Origin: Polyangiaceae bacterium
GTDB taxonomy: Bacteria > Myxococcota_A > Polyangia > Polyangiales > Polyangiaceae
Assembly: GCA_016715885.1 (NCBI GenBank)
Contig: JADJXL010000016.1
Location: forward strand, 313,501 to 377,500
DNA length: 64,000 nucleotides
Reading direction: 5' to 3'
Within the stretch, counting starts at the first letter, position 1. Every line of letters starts with the position of its first letter. This document shows, one piece after another, positions 44,569 to 54,071 of the stretch. A program made the position numbers and the translations under genes. Below the pieces are notes generated by a model. It was not told where the DNA came from. It was given only the letters and a program-made list of their open reading frames with translations, and searched no databases.

Positions 44569-45204
44569 GTGATCCTTGCCTTGAAAACCCATTTGAAGCT
44601 GCTCGTTTCGCTGGTCCTGGGCCTCGTTGCTTGCAGCGGCGAGGATCCCGAAGCGTCCAGCGCAGAGCAACTCTCCGTGTTCACCGGCCGAATGGAAACC
44701 GCAGACTCGGTCGTCGGCCTGACCATGTCGGCCAAGGGCGACGTGTACGCCTACGTTTGCGGCGGCGACACGACCTTCGCCACCCATTCTCGCTGGTTTG
44801 CCGGCGCGCTCTCGCCAAACTCGGCGTCGCTCGAAAACGAAGGCTATCAGCTCGAGGTGACGCAGCAAAGCGACACGATGGACATCACCCTCGAGACGCC
44901 AGACGGGACCATGCACTCGACGGCGGCCAAGCTCGCCGGGCCCGGGAATCGCTCGGCGCTGTACGAATCGTCGCCCAATGCCGATTGCCCTTGGGGCGTG
45001 GTGATGATTGACGACGGCGGGGTAGAGCCGGAGGTCTTCGGCACCTGGTGTGGCCTCGTCGAGTCGACGAAAGTCTTCGCTCAGGTGACCCCAGTCCGTC
45101 CGATCGATTTTTCAAAAGCGATTTTGCCCGTGCTGGTGAACACTCCGGCCGGCGAAGAGCAGTTCGAAGTTCGTCGGGCCAGTGCCAGCCCCGCGGTCCC
45201 GTGA
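44569..45204 (+). CDS. Lipoprotein of unknown function
   Basis: 211 residues from GTG 44569, signal peptide with lipobox LGLVAC, then a beta-rich domain with two Cys pairs (YVCGGDTTF, DCPWG, TWCGLV). It seems to be a small secreted or surface protein; no family recognised. It ends 25 bases before the AfsR-like regulator and should be co-transcribed with it, perhaps as a sensor or target. Confidence 0.7.
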   Translation: MILALKTHLKLLVSLVLGLVACSGEDPEASSAEQLSVFTGRMETADSVVGLTMSAKGDVYAYVCGGDTTFATHSRWFAGALSPNSASLENEGYQLEVTQQSDTMDITLETPDGTMHSTAAKLAGPGNRSALYESSPNADCPWGVVMIDDGGVEPEVFGTWCGLVESTKVFAQVTPVRPIDFSKAILPVLVNTPAGEEQFEVRRASASPAVP

Positions 45205-45229
45205 GCTCATCCGTGAGCCGAGCGCAGCC

Positions 45230-47902
45230 ATGAGGCAACCGCGCGCTGCCGTGCGCGGCTTCGACATGCCCCTGCTGGAGCTGCTCACGTCGTTCGTCGG
45301 ACGCGACGGGGACCTCGAGCGTATCCGCCTGCTCTTCAATTCCAAGCGCCTGGTCACGCTCTGGGGGCCAGCCGGCATTGGCAAGACGCGCCTGGCGGTC
45401 GAATACGCGAGCCGCGGAGCCAGCGAGTGCTTGTTCGTCGACCTTTCCAGCGCGCGTAGCCTGGGGACGGTGTGCGAGACCGTCGCGAGCGCGCTCGATG
45501 TCGTGTTGCCAGGCGGGCTCGAATCCGAACAAGCCCCGATTCGACTCGGGCGGGCGCTTGCCGCGCGAGGACCGCTGCTTCTGGTGCTCGACAACTTCGA
45601 GCGAATCGCGCACCTGGCCGTCGAGACCGTCGGTCGCTGGCTGATCGAAGCGCCAGATGTGCGCATTCTGGTGTGCTCTCGCGAGCGACTTCGGCTGCGC
45701 GGCGAGGGGATCCTGGAGCTCGGCCCGCTCAGCCTGCCCGCGGACGCCGAGTTCGCAGCGTCCGAAGCGGTGCAGCTCTTTCTGCTCAAGGCTCGCGCCG
45801 AGGACGATACCTTCGAATTGACCGACGACAACGCCCCTCGCATCGCGGCGCTCGTCCAGAAGCTCGAGGGCATCCCGCTGGCGATCGAGCTCGCGGCGGT
45901 GCGGCTGCCCTTGCTTGGCGTGGACGAGCTGATTTCTCGACTGGGCAAGCGCCTCGATGTCCTCGTCGGCGGCTTTCGAGATTCCGAGCCGCGCCAGGCC
46001 ACGCTCCGCGCGGCGCTCGAATGGTCCTGGGACCTTTTGACGGAGGAGGACCAGCGCGCGCTCGTCGAGTGCTCGGTCTTTCCGGGCGCTTTCTCGCTGT
46101 CGTCTGCGGAAGCGGTGCTGAGCGCCAAAGACGTGCTCCGCCGGCTCGATTCCCTGCGGGACAAGTCGTTGCTTCGGGTGCTCGGTACGGGAAAGCTGGG
46201 GCTTTTCGAGTGTGTTCGCGAACTCGCGAGTGAACGTTATGCGGAGCTCGATCCCGAGCGCAGCGCGGAGGCGCGCCACACGACGCATTTCCTGGCTCTT
46301 TCGAGCGCAAGGCACGAGCAGAGCCCGGACGACCCACTCGATCCCGAGCTGCGGGACAACGTGGTGGCCGCGCTGAAACGCGAGCTCGACCGATTGGAAC
46401 GAGTGCCGAGCGGAGAGCGCACGTCGAGCGACACCCTCGCGACGGAACGCGCTATCCGGGCGCTGCTTGCCATTGAACCGGCGCTGGCTCGTCGAGGACC
46501 GGCGGACCTGCTCCTCGAGCTTTTGGAGCGAACGATGCACATTGCGCCGGGTCTTCCGCCACGACTCGGCGCGCCGCTCTTCGCGGCAGGGGGTCGCGTC
46601 GCTCAGGCGCGAGGTCGAGCGGACGAGGCGCGTGCGCGGTTCGACCAGGGAATCCAGTTGGCGGAGGCATCTGGCTTGTTCGCCATTCAAGCTGCGATCG
46701 TTACGGACTTGGGCGTGCTCGAGCACGAGCAGCGCGAGCTTTCACGGGCGCGCGAATGTTATGACCTTGCCATGTCGCGCCTCGCCGGTCAGCGGGATCG
46801 GCGCGCGGAGGGCCGGCTGCTGGCGAACCTCGGTGCCCTGCTGCACGACCTCCGCAGGTATGATGTTGCGAGGGAGCGCTACCAGGACGCGCTCCGCGTG
46901 CTCAACGATGCCGGCGTGGTGCGGCTTCAGGGCATCGTGCAGGTCAACCTGGGCGTACTCGAACAGGAGCAGGGCGACCTGGACGCGGCGCTCGCGCATT
47001 ACGAGATTGGTCTACGCTTGCTCGAGCGGGCGGGCGATCGACGCTTGGAGGCGATTGCCCTTGGCAACCTGGGTACGTTGCAGCATGAGCGCGGCCAATT
47101 GGAGTCGGCGCGAAGTTATCACGAGCGGGCTCTTTTGGCACTTCGCACCATTGGGGATGTTCGCTCTGAATCGCTGGCCCGAGGCAGGCTGGCGATGGTA
47201 CTCGCAGCGCTCGGGCATAACGCTGCATCGCGAGGGTTGCTCGCGGAGGCGGAGCTTGCGGTTGGAAGCGGTGGAGACGCGCTTGCAGCCGCGTTCGTGG
47301 ATCTTGCGTGGGGTGCGGCGGAGCTTTCGGATGCCGAGGCATTGGAGGCGCAAGATGCGCAAGGGGCCAAGGCATTGCATCAGCGCGTGAGACAGCGGAT
47401 GGAGCGAGCGCATCGCGCATCGTCGACGGGTGGGCCGTCGCCCGCTGAATTGTCCGACGACGTGCGTATTGGTCTCCGCATTTTGAGTGCCGCGCTGGGT
47501 CGTTTGTCGGCCGAGGCTGCCGTGGAGCTATCGGCCGACGCGCTCGTGATTGCGCCCAATGCGGGTTGTTATCGACCTCCTCGGGGTGATTGGGAGGATT
47601 TGCGCCAGCATCCGGTCTTGCGCCGCATTCTATTCGCGCTCGTCGAGCAGCACCGCGCGCAGCCTGGCGTGGGGTTGTCATTGGATGCGATTCAGCGAGC
47701 GGCTTGGCCGGGCGAGCGCATTCGCGTCGACGCTGCGGCCAATCGAATTTATGTGGCGGTTTCCAAGCTACGGCGTCGCGGGTTGCGGGACGTTTTGCTG
47801 AGGCAGGACGACGGCTACGCTTTGGAGCCGAGCCTCGAGGTGCAGCGCTTCGATGGTGCAATGCCTGGAGCGAACACGAGCTCGACGGAAACCGAGGGGT
47901 GA
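45230..47902 (+). CDS. AfsR/LuxR-like ATPase-TPR transcription regulator with C-terminal winged helix
   Basis: 890 residues from ATG 45230; GTG 45182 inside the lipoprotein gene and ATG 45266 are alternatives. An NB-ARC/STAND ATPase comes first: Walker A GPAGIGKT (46-53), Walker B LLLVLDNFE, sensor ILVCSRERLRL and GIPLAIELAA. Then about 350 residues of TPR repeats (LGVLEHEQRELSRARECYDLA and similar, shown here as LGVLEHEQREL). The last ~90 residues look like an OmpR-type winged helix: LDAIQRAAWPGERI, AANRIYVAVSKLRRRGL and DDGYAL. In SARP/AfsR proteins the winged helix is normally N-terminal, so the order is reversed. It probably activates transcription on ligand or partner binding. Neighbour: the lipoprotein gene 25 bases upstream. 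Confidence 0.85.
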   Translation: MRQPRAAVRGFDMPLLELLTSFVGRDGDLERIRLLFNSKRLVTLWGPAGIGKTRLAVEYASRGASECLFVDLSSARSLGTVCETVASALDVVLPGGLESEQAPIRLGRALAARGPLLLVLDNFERIAHLAVETVGRWLIEAPDVRILVCSRERLRLRGEGILELGPLSLPADAEFAASEAVQLFLLKARAEDDTFELTDDNAPRIAALVQKLEGIPLAIELAAVRLPLLGVDELISRLGKRLDVLVGGFRDSEPRQATLRAALEWSWDLLTEEDQRALVECSVFPGAFSLSSAEAVLSAKDVLRRLDSLRDKSLLRVLGTGKLGLFECVRELASERYAELDPERSAEARHTTHFLALSSARHEQSPDDPLDPELRDNVVAALKRELDRLERVPSGERTSSDTLATERAIRALLAIEPALARRGPADLLLELLERTMHIAPGLPPRLGAPLFAAGGRVAQARGRADEARARFDQGIQLAEASGLFAIQAAIVTDLGVLEHEQRELSRARECYDLAMSRLAGQRDRRAEGRLLANLGALLHDLRRYDVARERYQDALRVLNDAGVVRLQGIVQVNLGVLEQEQGDLDAALAHYEIGLRLLERAGDRRLEAIALGNLGTLQHERGQLESARSYHERALLALRTIGDVRSESLARGRLAMVLAALGHNAASRGLLAEAELAVGSGGDALAAAFVDLAWGAAELSDAEALEAQDAQGAKALHQRVRQRMERAHRASSTGGPSPAELSDDVRIGLRILSAALGRLSAEAAVELSADALVIAPNAGCYRPPRGDWEDLRQHPVLRRILFALVEQHRAQPGVGLSLDAIQRAAWPGERIRVDAAANRIYVAVSKLRRRGLRDVLLRQDDGYALEPSLEVQRFDGAMPGANTSSTETEG

Positions 47903-47906
47903 GCGC

Positions 47907-47935
47907 TATCCAGCGGTGATGTTACGTCATTCGCC
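47907..47935 (+). repeat. 29-bp direct repeat, copy 1
   Basis: TATCCAGCGGTGATGTTACG plus TCATTCGCC begins four bases after the regulator stop. An identical copy is at 48643-48671. The bases just before (GTGAGCG) also agree with the second copy apart from a small indel. Confidence 0.85.
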
Positions 47936-48139
47936 TGGATATCACGGTCGAACTAGGCAGCGAGTGCGTGGCACAATATGGGCGTCAGTTGGAGCCGGGG
48001 TATCACAGATTCGAGTCGAAGGTTCAGGTGCATGAAGACGGCGAAAAAGAGAACGTAAGGCCGAGCGATGCTGGGCGATGAGCGGGGAGAGCGAAGAAGA
48101 AAAGCGAAACTGGTGCAACGAGGGGTTCGGGACGTGGTA

Positions 48140-48577
48140 ATGAAATTCGCAAAATCCACATCGGAAACCAGAGAAATGCGTTGGATCGCCGAGCGGGAAT
48201 TGGTGCGACGTGACGTTGTTGGGGGGCGCGTCATCGTTCGTCTCGGTTGTCCTGAACCTGACCCGGAGTCCCCGCATGGTAGAGATTGGAGATGCTCCTT
48301 CGCTATTGAGGGGCTAGGCGACAATTCCATTCACTACGGTCATGGCCTTGATTCGATCAGCGCACTTCAGAATGCATTGCGTATTATTAGGCTTGTCCTC
48401 TTGCGGAGCAAGATTCCTCTTCGCCGGGAGCTAACCAAGACAAATGATATCGGTTTCCCGATGGCCGCACCCGTCGCGTACGGGATCAGGTTCCAAAGGA
48501 AATTGGAGAGGTACATGGAGGCGGAAGTGAAAAAGCGGGGGCGTGAAGCTCGTCGCAAGGCGCAGAAAAAGCAGTGA
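48140..48577 (+). CDS. DUF6968-like protein
   Basis: 145 residues from ATG 48140; an in-frame ATG at 48068 with a weak AAGG would add 24 basic residues that do not fit the family. The pattern WIAERELV, then DWRCSFAIEGLG and YGHGLDSISALQNALRIIR is what I associate with DUF6968 proteins, small soluble proteins often found beside toxin or RHS loci. The C-terminus is very basic (KKRGREARRKAQKKQ). The gene lies between two identical 29-bp repeats, which may reflect its arrival or duplication. Confidence 0.65.
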   Translation: MKFAKSTSETREMRWIAERELVRRDVVGGRVIVRLGCPEPDPESPHGRDWRCSFAIEGLGDNSIHYGHGLDSISALQNALRIIRLVLLRSKIPLRRELTKTNDIGFPMAAPVAYGIRFQRKLERYMEAEVKKRGREARRKAQKKQ

Positions 48578-48642
48578 GTGGTTCGTATCGATCTTATTCG
48601 ATCAACCATCCCCGCTGATGCAACCGAGTCGTGAGCGCGCGA

Positions 48643-48671
48643 TATCCAGCGGTGATGTTACGTCATTCGCC
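48643..48671 (+). repeat. 29-bp direct repeat, copy 2
   Basis: Identical to 47907-47935, 736 bases downstream of it and in the same orientation. It is followed directly by the 42-bp tandem repeat. Together the two copies bracket the DUF6968-like gene. Confidence 0.85.
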
Positions 48672-48680
48672 CTTGCCGCG

Positions 48681-48764
48681 GAGGGGTGGGCACAAGAAAA
48701 TCGGCGCGGGTTCGTGGGCGCGGAGGGGTGGGCACAAGAAAAGCGGTGCGGGGTTGTGGGCGGA
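48681..48764. repeat. 42-bp tandem repeat, two copies
   Basis: Copies at 48681-48722 and 48723-48764 both begin GAGGGGTGGGCACAAGAAAA and agree at about 36 of 42 positions; a partial third (GAGAGGGGTCG) follows. It lies in the non-coding stretch 48578-48840 upstream of the end of the immunity-like gene; I see no gene there. Confidence 0.8.
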
Positions 48765-48840
48765 GAGGGGTCGCTGGGGGTTGGGGTGACGGGGGGCGGA
48801 GAGGGCTGACGAGGAGGGAGGAGGAGTTTGGGAGGGGCAG

Positions 48841-49188
48841 CTATTCCTTTCGAAGGCTCGTCCATTCCAAGCGAATGGATTCTGCTACGCGAAGCACGAG
48901 CGTCGCCGCGCTGCCAGCGTATGAGAAGGTACAGGTCAGCGATTTGTCCGCAATTTTCATCGCTCGAGCCCCCTCGTGGACAACGGTGATGAGCGGCAAG
49001 TCCGCTACTTGGAGCGTCGTCTGGACCGACTGCTCGAAAATGTTGAAGGAGAAACGCAGCCTGACGTTGCGAGCATCGACGACCTCGTAGCACCAGTACC
49101 CGTCGTCGACCGATCGCTCGATAGGCTCCGTGCCGAAGAGCTCCAAGAGCTCGATCTCGTCTGGAACTGAAAACGCTTCACCGACCAT
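48841..49188 (-). CDS. Putative immunity protein of the RHS toxin
   Basis: 115 residues, soluble, beta-rich (LRFSFNIFEQSVQTTLQV and TLVLRVAESIRLEWTSL in parts). The start is ATG 49188, sharing one base with the RHS stop (TGATG), and GGAGG lies 8 bases upstream inside the RHS gene. A longer frame from 49251 would read into the toxin tip and is not credible. Tight coupling to the 3' end of an RHS gene is the standard place for a cognate immunity gene, which is the basis of the call; the family itself is not one I can name. Confidence 0.7.
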   Translation of the reverse strand: MVGEAFSVPDEIELLELFGTEPIERSVDDGYWCYEVVDARNVRLRFSFNIFEQSVQTTLQVADLPLITVVHEGARAMKIADKSLTCTFSYAGSAATLVLRVAESIRLEWTSLRKE

Positions 49189-52100
49189 CAGGGTCCTCCG
49201 AACGGAATTGCTGTGGTAAATCTGAGCCCGCCGCCCTCGAGCACCTGCCACGTCGACTCAAACTTCACGAAGCCACCGGGCCCTGCAAAGAGCGACTCGC
49301 GCACCTGAAAAGCCCCATATTGATTCTTGAAGGTCCTGACGATGTTCGAGGAATCTTTTACCGCGCTTTCGAAGTGCGATTTAAGGAGGGCCTGTCCCTC
49401 TGCGGTATTATAAACGCCGATCCGCGCCATCTGCCCTGCATTCTGTGCGGTCCGCGCAACATTGTGCGTGTTCCCACCTGCCTCGCCAAAGAGATAGCGG
49501 AACTTGGCCTGATCGACTACGCCCCGTGAGGCCTTCAGCGTAATCGCCGTCATGACCACCACGGTTACGACATCCAATCCCGCTCGCCCGATGCCGACGT
49601 AATCTCCTTTCTCGTGTGCCTCGCCAAGCTGTATCACGCCAATACTTGCGCCGTAAAGCGGATTTGCTTGGTTCAGGTCGTCAATGACGCGAACGCCCGC
49701 TCCATCGAAGCTCCCGCTTCCTGGTTTGGCCGTTGCACCCCCCGACGCGCCCGCCCCGACGAAATTGAAGAAAAGTCCCACGGCCAATTCCGGCCCAAGC
49801 TCGATCGCGCGTTCGCCCACGCCAACCATGACCTGCTCGGCCGGCGAGAAATGGCTCATGACAAGCTTTTCGGGCGACGATGGCGCAGGATCCGCCCCGG
49901 CCGGCCCATACTCCACGACCCATTGCTGAGGCGGCGCTGTCGCCGGGCGCTCCCGTGACCATTGCATGAGCCACGTCTTTTGATGGTCCTGGACCAATTG
50001 CGCCTGTTCGGGCGTGACATACCCCGGCGTGCCCGCACCTTGCAGCAATACGCTATGCGCTTCTGCATCGTAGCCACTCGGATCCGTAAACACGAGCGGC
50101 CGGTTGAACGTGTACGAGTACGGATTCTGCGTTTGCGCGTCGAGCAAGTCCGCAATGATGGGATCCGTCTGCAAAAAACGCGCAATGTGCGGATCGTAAA
50201 TGCGTCCTTTGGCATTGACGAGGCCGACGTCGTCATCCCATTCGTGCCACGTAAAACCTCGGCGTGTGGACACGTTCTGCGACGGCGAGCCACTACCTCC
50301 CCATTTCGGATCGCGCGGCGCGCCCCATACATCAAAGCTGCGCCGGTCGATTTCTTGGCCGCCCGCATCCGTAATGACGTCGACCGAGCCCAAGTGCTCC
50401 ACATGGACATAGCGCCACGCATGGCCCGATTGCAAGCGCTCGACGACAGCGATCACGCGCTCGTCGTTGTGCACGTAGAAGCGGTCGGTAACGACGTTGC
50501 CATTCGTTTCACGCTCGTACACATCGCCCAGGTAAACCGTTTCCAATTCGCCACGAATGCGCCGCACACGCTCGCCTGATGCGTTGTATTCGAACGTCGT
50601 CGGTGCGCCGCCCGCCTTGGGGATGTATTGCCGCGGCAAATCAAAGTCGGTGTACGTGATCGTCTCGTTGGGTCGCTCGATTTGATTGCCGACGGCATCG
50701 TACCCGAATTGAAGCGACCCCGCGCTCTTGACGGCATGCGGATGCAATGGATCGGCTGCATACATGCCCACGTCGGACTTGTACGTGACGTTTCCCGTGG
50801 GCCCGTAATGGACATCGACGTCGCACGGCAAATCCGCATCGAAACACATGCCTGCATTCGGACACGTATCCACGCGCGAGCCTGTGACGCGGTTCAAGGC
50901 ATCGTGGCCGAATCGCTCGATCTTGCCTTGGCGAGCATCGAGCCGGTTTTTCACGTTGAGCTGCGCGTCGTATTCGTAACGCAAGCTTTGTAGCGTCTTG
51001 CCATCCGCCATCGTAAAGATGGTCTCCAATACCTGCGCCTCGTCCGAATACACTCGCTCGGTCGCTGCGCCATTGCCGAACGTTTCGAACATCGTTTGCC
51101 CGGCCGCGTTGACCACATCGAGCGACCAGACGACCTGGGTGCGGTCGGCGCCATTGTGAATGCGCACGAGCGTCCCTGTCGAGTCGTATTGCCGCAGCAC
51201 GCTGAATCCATTGGGATACGCGATCTGCGCAATGCGGCCATATGCGTCGTACGTCCGCGATTGCTCGAAGGTGCGCCCGTCGGCAAGGCGTAACATCGTC
51301 GCTATCGGTCGCGACAGCGTGTCGTACGCGTATTCCTCGATATGCCCATCCGCGCCCGTCGTGCGCGCAAACAATCCCACGCCGTGCAGCGCCGTGTCGT
51401 ATTCGTACGCCGACACGTTGAGCCCCTCGGATCGCTTCACCACGCGACCCAGCGCATCGCGCTCGAATGCGTAATGCCGCCCTGCCGCATCGTGCAGCTT
51501 GACGACCTCGTCAAACCCATTGTGCTCGAGAATCGTTTTGCCCCGGTCGGGATCGTCTTCGAAAATGGTGCGCCCGTAATCGTCCTGCTTCGTTTCGCGT
51601 TTCGTGCCATCGGGCAATTCGACGCGGCGCAATTCATTGAAGGGACCGTGTACGTGTCGCGTGATGCCCTGCTTGGCGTCCGTGACCTCGATGGGCCTGC
51701 CGAGCGGATCGGCTTTCATCGATTTTGCAATCGTTGGTATCCCCGCGGGACCAGGTTCAATCGTGGTCACCTTGTCATGGTCGTACGTGCGCGTTATCGG
51801 TGCGCCCCAGGGTGTCATCGTTTTCGTCAAGCGCCCTGCGTTGTCGTATTCGAAGGTCGAGCCTTTCAGCTCCGCAATGGCGTCACCGTCAATGCGCGGA
51901 ATGCTTTGCCATTCGAGCCGTCCGAGAAAGTCGTATCGCTTGTCCTGAACAATCCACACGCTTTTGCCGAATGCGGAGATGCCCACGGTATCCACATCCG
52001 GCCCGCGAACACGCATTTGCATGGGCCGCTCGAACGAATCGAATACAGTTTCACGCGCACCGTGCCCCGGCGTCGATCTTTTGGTATGCGTCGTCCACAC

Positions 52101-54071
52101 GCCCTTCTTGACGCGCTCGGCTGAAAACGTCGTGACGAGTCCATCGGGCGCATGCTCCTCAACCGTGCGTCCGAAGCCATCGAGCCGCCATTTTGTGACG
52201 AGCCCATTGGCATCACGCATCGAAAACGGAACACCAAGCCCGTGGTGGTAATGCATGTACGACGTGTGCCCGGCGGCATTACGCACGGCCCACGGAAACG
52301 TGCCCGTGGGCTCGTAGGTGACGCATTCTTCGCGATGGTTGCCAAAATCGTCTTCGGCAATCGCATTGATCACGTTGCCGTATTGATCGCGAATCAAATA
52401 CGTGACGAGGTGCGCGGTCGTGTCGTTGGGCGCTCGGTCGATGCGAAACACCTCGCCGAGGGCATTGTGTTTCATGGTCGTCGTGCGGCATCGTGTTTCA
52501 CCAAGCGCCGTGCTGCACGTGGAGTCCTGCTCGACGAGTCCAATGAGCCATGTTGCTGGGTCGTTCTTCACGATGCGAGTCGACGCATTCAGCACATCGA
52601 CACCATCGCTGCCCGATCGCCATTGAAGCACATTGCCATAGTCATCGACATCATCGACGATGGTCCACGAGCGCTCCAAGACGTCAGCGCCTTCCTTGCG
52701 CAGCTTCTCCGTGCTGCGCGTCGCAACGAAATACGTTTTCCCCGCATTCGTGGACACGACTTCATACTTGGCGCTCGTCCTCGTTTCGAGCGTCGTCGTT
52801 GGAAGCGGTGTCGTCGAGCGTGTTTCCGAAGGAATCCCCGCAAAGGGGAATGTCTTGAACGTCGGATCAAACGTCACGTTATCAAAACGCCGACGCGTTG
52901 CGATGCCGGTATCGACGTCACGCGTCTCAACTTCGGCAAAACCCAAGAAGCCGCGTCCGTGCCGATGCGCGCGTCCGTCGCGGTAATGCATCGAGAAACG
53001 TCGTGCCTTGTTTTGTCCATTGTTCAGCGTGTACGCGGAAACGACCGGCAAACCACCCATGACACACGTTCGCGGATAAACACAGGTATTCGCCGCATCA
53101 GCGTGCGCGATGTACGTGAGCGAATCGAGCTGCCAAGGAAACGCATGCGCCGCCCCATCCACGAGGTTGCCGTATTCGAATGTGACATCCGGCAAGAAGC
53201 CCGGATCGCCTGGGTCCAGCGGATTGTGACCCGTCGTCACGGACGTCAGCACGTTGTGCTCGCTTTGGTTCGCGAAAACGAACATTTGATCGGACACCAT
53301 TGGATGCACGATGTCCGTCAACGCGTCGCCATTGACGTCTGCCGTTCGGATGAGGTATTGCGGCGCGACGTCGTATTCGTCCGGATGCTCGAAAGGAACG
53401 TCCGTAAATGAGACTTTGGCCTGTTCGCCGACGCGCCCGCTCTCGAAGACCACGTAACACGCATATGCATCGGTCGTCGTGCATGCGCCTACGACGGGTA
53501 TCACGAGATCATCGCGATGGTCGCCGGAATAATCGAAAACGCGTGCGAACGGCGAATAGTCAAATGTGTTGACATCGCCGTCGATGGGGTCGTACGGCCA
53601 CATGAAATCCAGGTATTCGTCGCGCCCTTCGTTGATCGCCACGAAAGGCTTTACGGTCGTGCCGCGTGGACCCGCGAAGAGCACATCTGGATAGCCGTCG
53701 CCGTTCAGATCCGGAAACAAAACCCGCAATGCATGCCATTCACCATCCATTTGCTCCGCGTGAACATGCGTGAGCGGAAACGTGATCATGTTTGCGACAG
53801 GATCGTCGGCGATGTCGAGCCCCAGCACGTTTGGCACCATAGCGGAAAGGCTTTGGCTTTCCCAATGGAGCGTCGGCACATTCAATTGATGCGTCCAGAA
53901 ATGCCCATCCTTGCCGACCGTGACCAATTCGGTTTGTCCGTCGGCATTCCAATCGACGGTGCCAAAGAACCGATTCATGGTCCAGCACGAAACCCCGTCG
54001 AGCGATTCGATGTGCCGTTCGGTTTTCTCGAAGCCGGCAGCTCCACCAGGTCCGCCATTCGGTCGCCACAA
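49188..54071 (-). CDS. RHS-repeat polymorphic toxin, C-terminal part (separated from its N-terminal part by a frameshift)
   Basis: 1627 residues from the first usable codon (TTG 54071), but really the continuation of 53975-55771. It holds FG-GAP/VCBS segments (DWNADGQTELVTVG, DLNGDGYPDVLF), a TcdB-middle-like region, then many YD/RHS repeats (YDAYGRIAQIAYPNG, YDNAGRLTKTMTPWG) and the RHS core end (RFLQTDPIIAD, DPSGYDAE). Beyond the core are ~290 variable residues, with a hydrophobic segment and a final ~105-residue domain starting KFRYLFGEAGGNTHN and ending FTTAIPFGGP, the presumed toxin tip. RHS shells enclose such tips and release them into target cells. The immunity-like gene overlaps its stop by one base. 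No secretion-system genes are in the window. Confidence 0.88.
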   Translation of the reverse strand: MWRPNGGPGGAAGFEKTERHIESLDGVSCWTMNRFFGTVDWNADGQTELVTVGKDGHFWTHQLNVPTLHWESQSLSAMVPNVLGLDIADDPVANMITFPLTHVHAEQMDGEWHALRVLFPDLNGDGYPDVLFAGPRGTTVKPFVAINEGRDEYLDFMWPYDPIDGDVNTFDYSPFARVFDYSGDHRDDLVIPVVGACTTTDAYACYVVFESGRVGEQAKVSFTDVPFEHPDEYDVAPQYLIRTADVNGDALTDIVHPMVSDQMFVFANQSEHNVLTSVTTGHNPLDPGDPGFLPDVTFEYGNLVDGAAHAFPWQLDSLTYIAHADAANTCVYPRTCVMGGLPVVSAYTLNNGQNKARRFSMHYRDGRAHRHGRGFLGFAEVETRDVDTGIATRRRFDNVTFDPTFKTFPFAGIPSETRSTTPLPTTTLETRTSAKYEVVSTNAGKTYFVATRSTEKLRKEGADVLERSWTIVDDVDDYGNVLQWRSGSDGVDVLNASTRIVKNDPATWLIGLVEQDSTCSTALGETRCRTTTMKHNALGEVFRIDRAPNDTTAHLVTYLIRDQYGNVINAIAEDDFGNHREECVTYEPTGTFPWAVRNAAGHTSYMHYHHGLGVPFSMRDANGLVTKWRLDGFGRTVEEHAPDGLVTTFSAERVKKGVWTTHTKRSTPGHGARETVFDSFERPMQMRVRGPDVDTVGISAFGKSVWIVQDKRYDFLGRLEWQSIPRIDGDAIAELKGSTFEYDNAGRLTKTMTPWGAPITRTYDHDKVTTIEPGPAGIPTIAKSMKADPLGRPIEVTDAKQGITRHVHGPFNELRRVELPDGTKRETKQDDYGRTIFEDDPDRGKTILEHNGFDEVVKLHDAAGRHYAFERDALGRVVKRSEGLNVSAYEYDTALHGVGLFARTTGADGHIEEYAYDTLSRPIATMLRLADGRTFEQSRTYDAYGRIAQIAYPNGFSVLRQYDSTGTLVRIHNGADRTQVVWSLDVVNAAGQTMFETFGNGAATERVYSDEAQVLETIFTMADGKTLQSLRYEYDAQLNVKNRLDARQGKIERFGHDALNRVTGSRVDTCPNAGMCFDADLPCDVDVHYGPTGNVTYKSDVGMYAADPLHPHAVKSAGSLQFGYDAVGNQIERPNETITYTDFDLPRQYIPKAGGAPTTFEYNASGERVRRIRGELETVYLGDVYERETNGNVVTDRFYVHNDERVIAVVERLQSGHAWRYVHVEHLGSVDVITDAGGQEIDRRSFDVWGAPRDPKWGGSGSPSQNVSTRRGFTWHEWDDDVGLVNAKGRIYDPHIARFLQTDPIIADLLDAQTQNPYSYTFNRPLVFTDPSGYDAEAHSVLLQGAGTPGYVTPEQAQLVQDHQKTWLMQWSRERPATAPPQQWVVEYGPAGADPAPSSPEKLVMSHFSPAEQVMVGVGERAIELGPELAVGLFFNFVGAGASGGATAKPGSGSFDGAGVRVIDDLNQANPLYGASIGVIQLGEAHEKGDYVGIGRAGLDVVTVVVMTAITLKASRGVVDQAKFRYLFGEAGGNTHNVARTAQNAGQMARIGVYNTAEGQALLKSHFESAVKDSSNIVRTFKNQYGAFQVRESLFAGPGGFVKFESTWQVLEGGGLRFTTAIPFGGP

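Noticed and set aside
44885..46726. Open frame of 613 codons antisense to the AfsR-like regulator
   Set aside because: Arg-rich shadow frame; the opposite strand has Walker A/B and TPR motifs.
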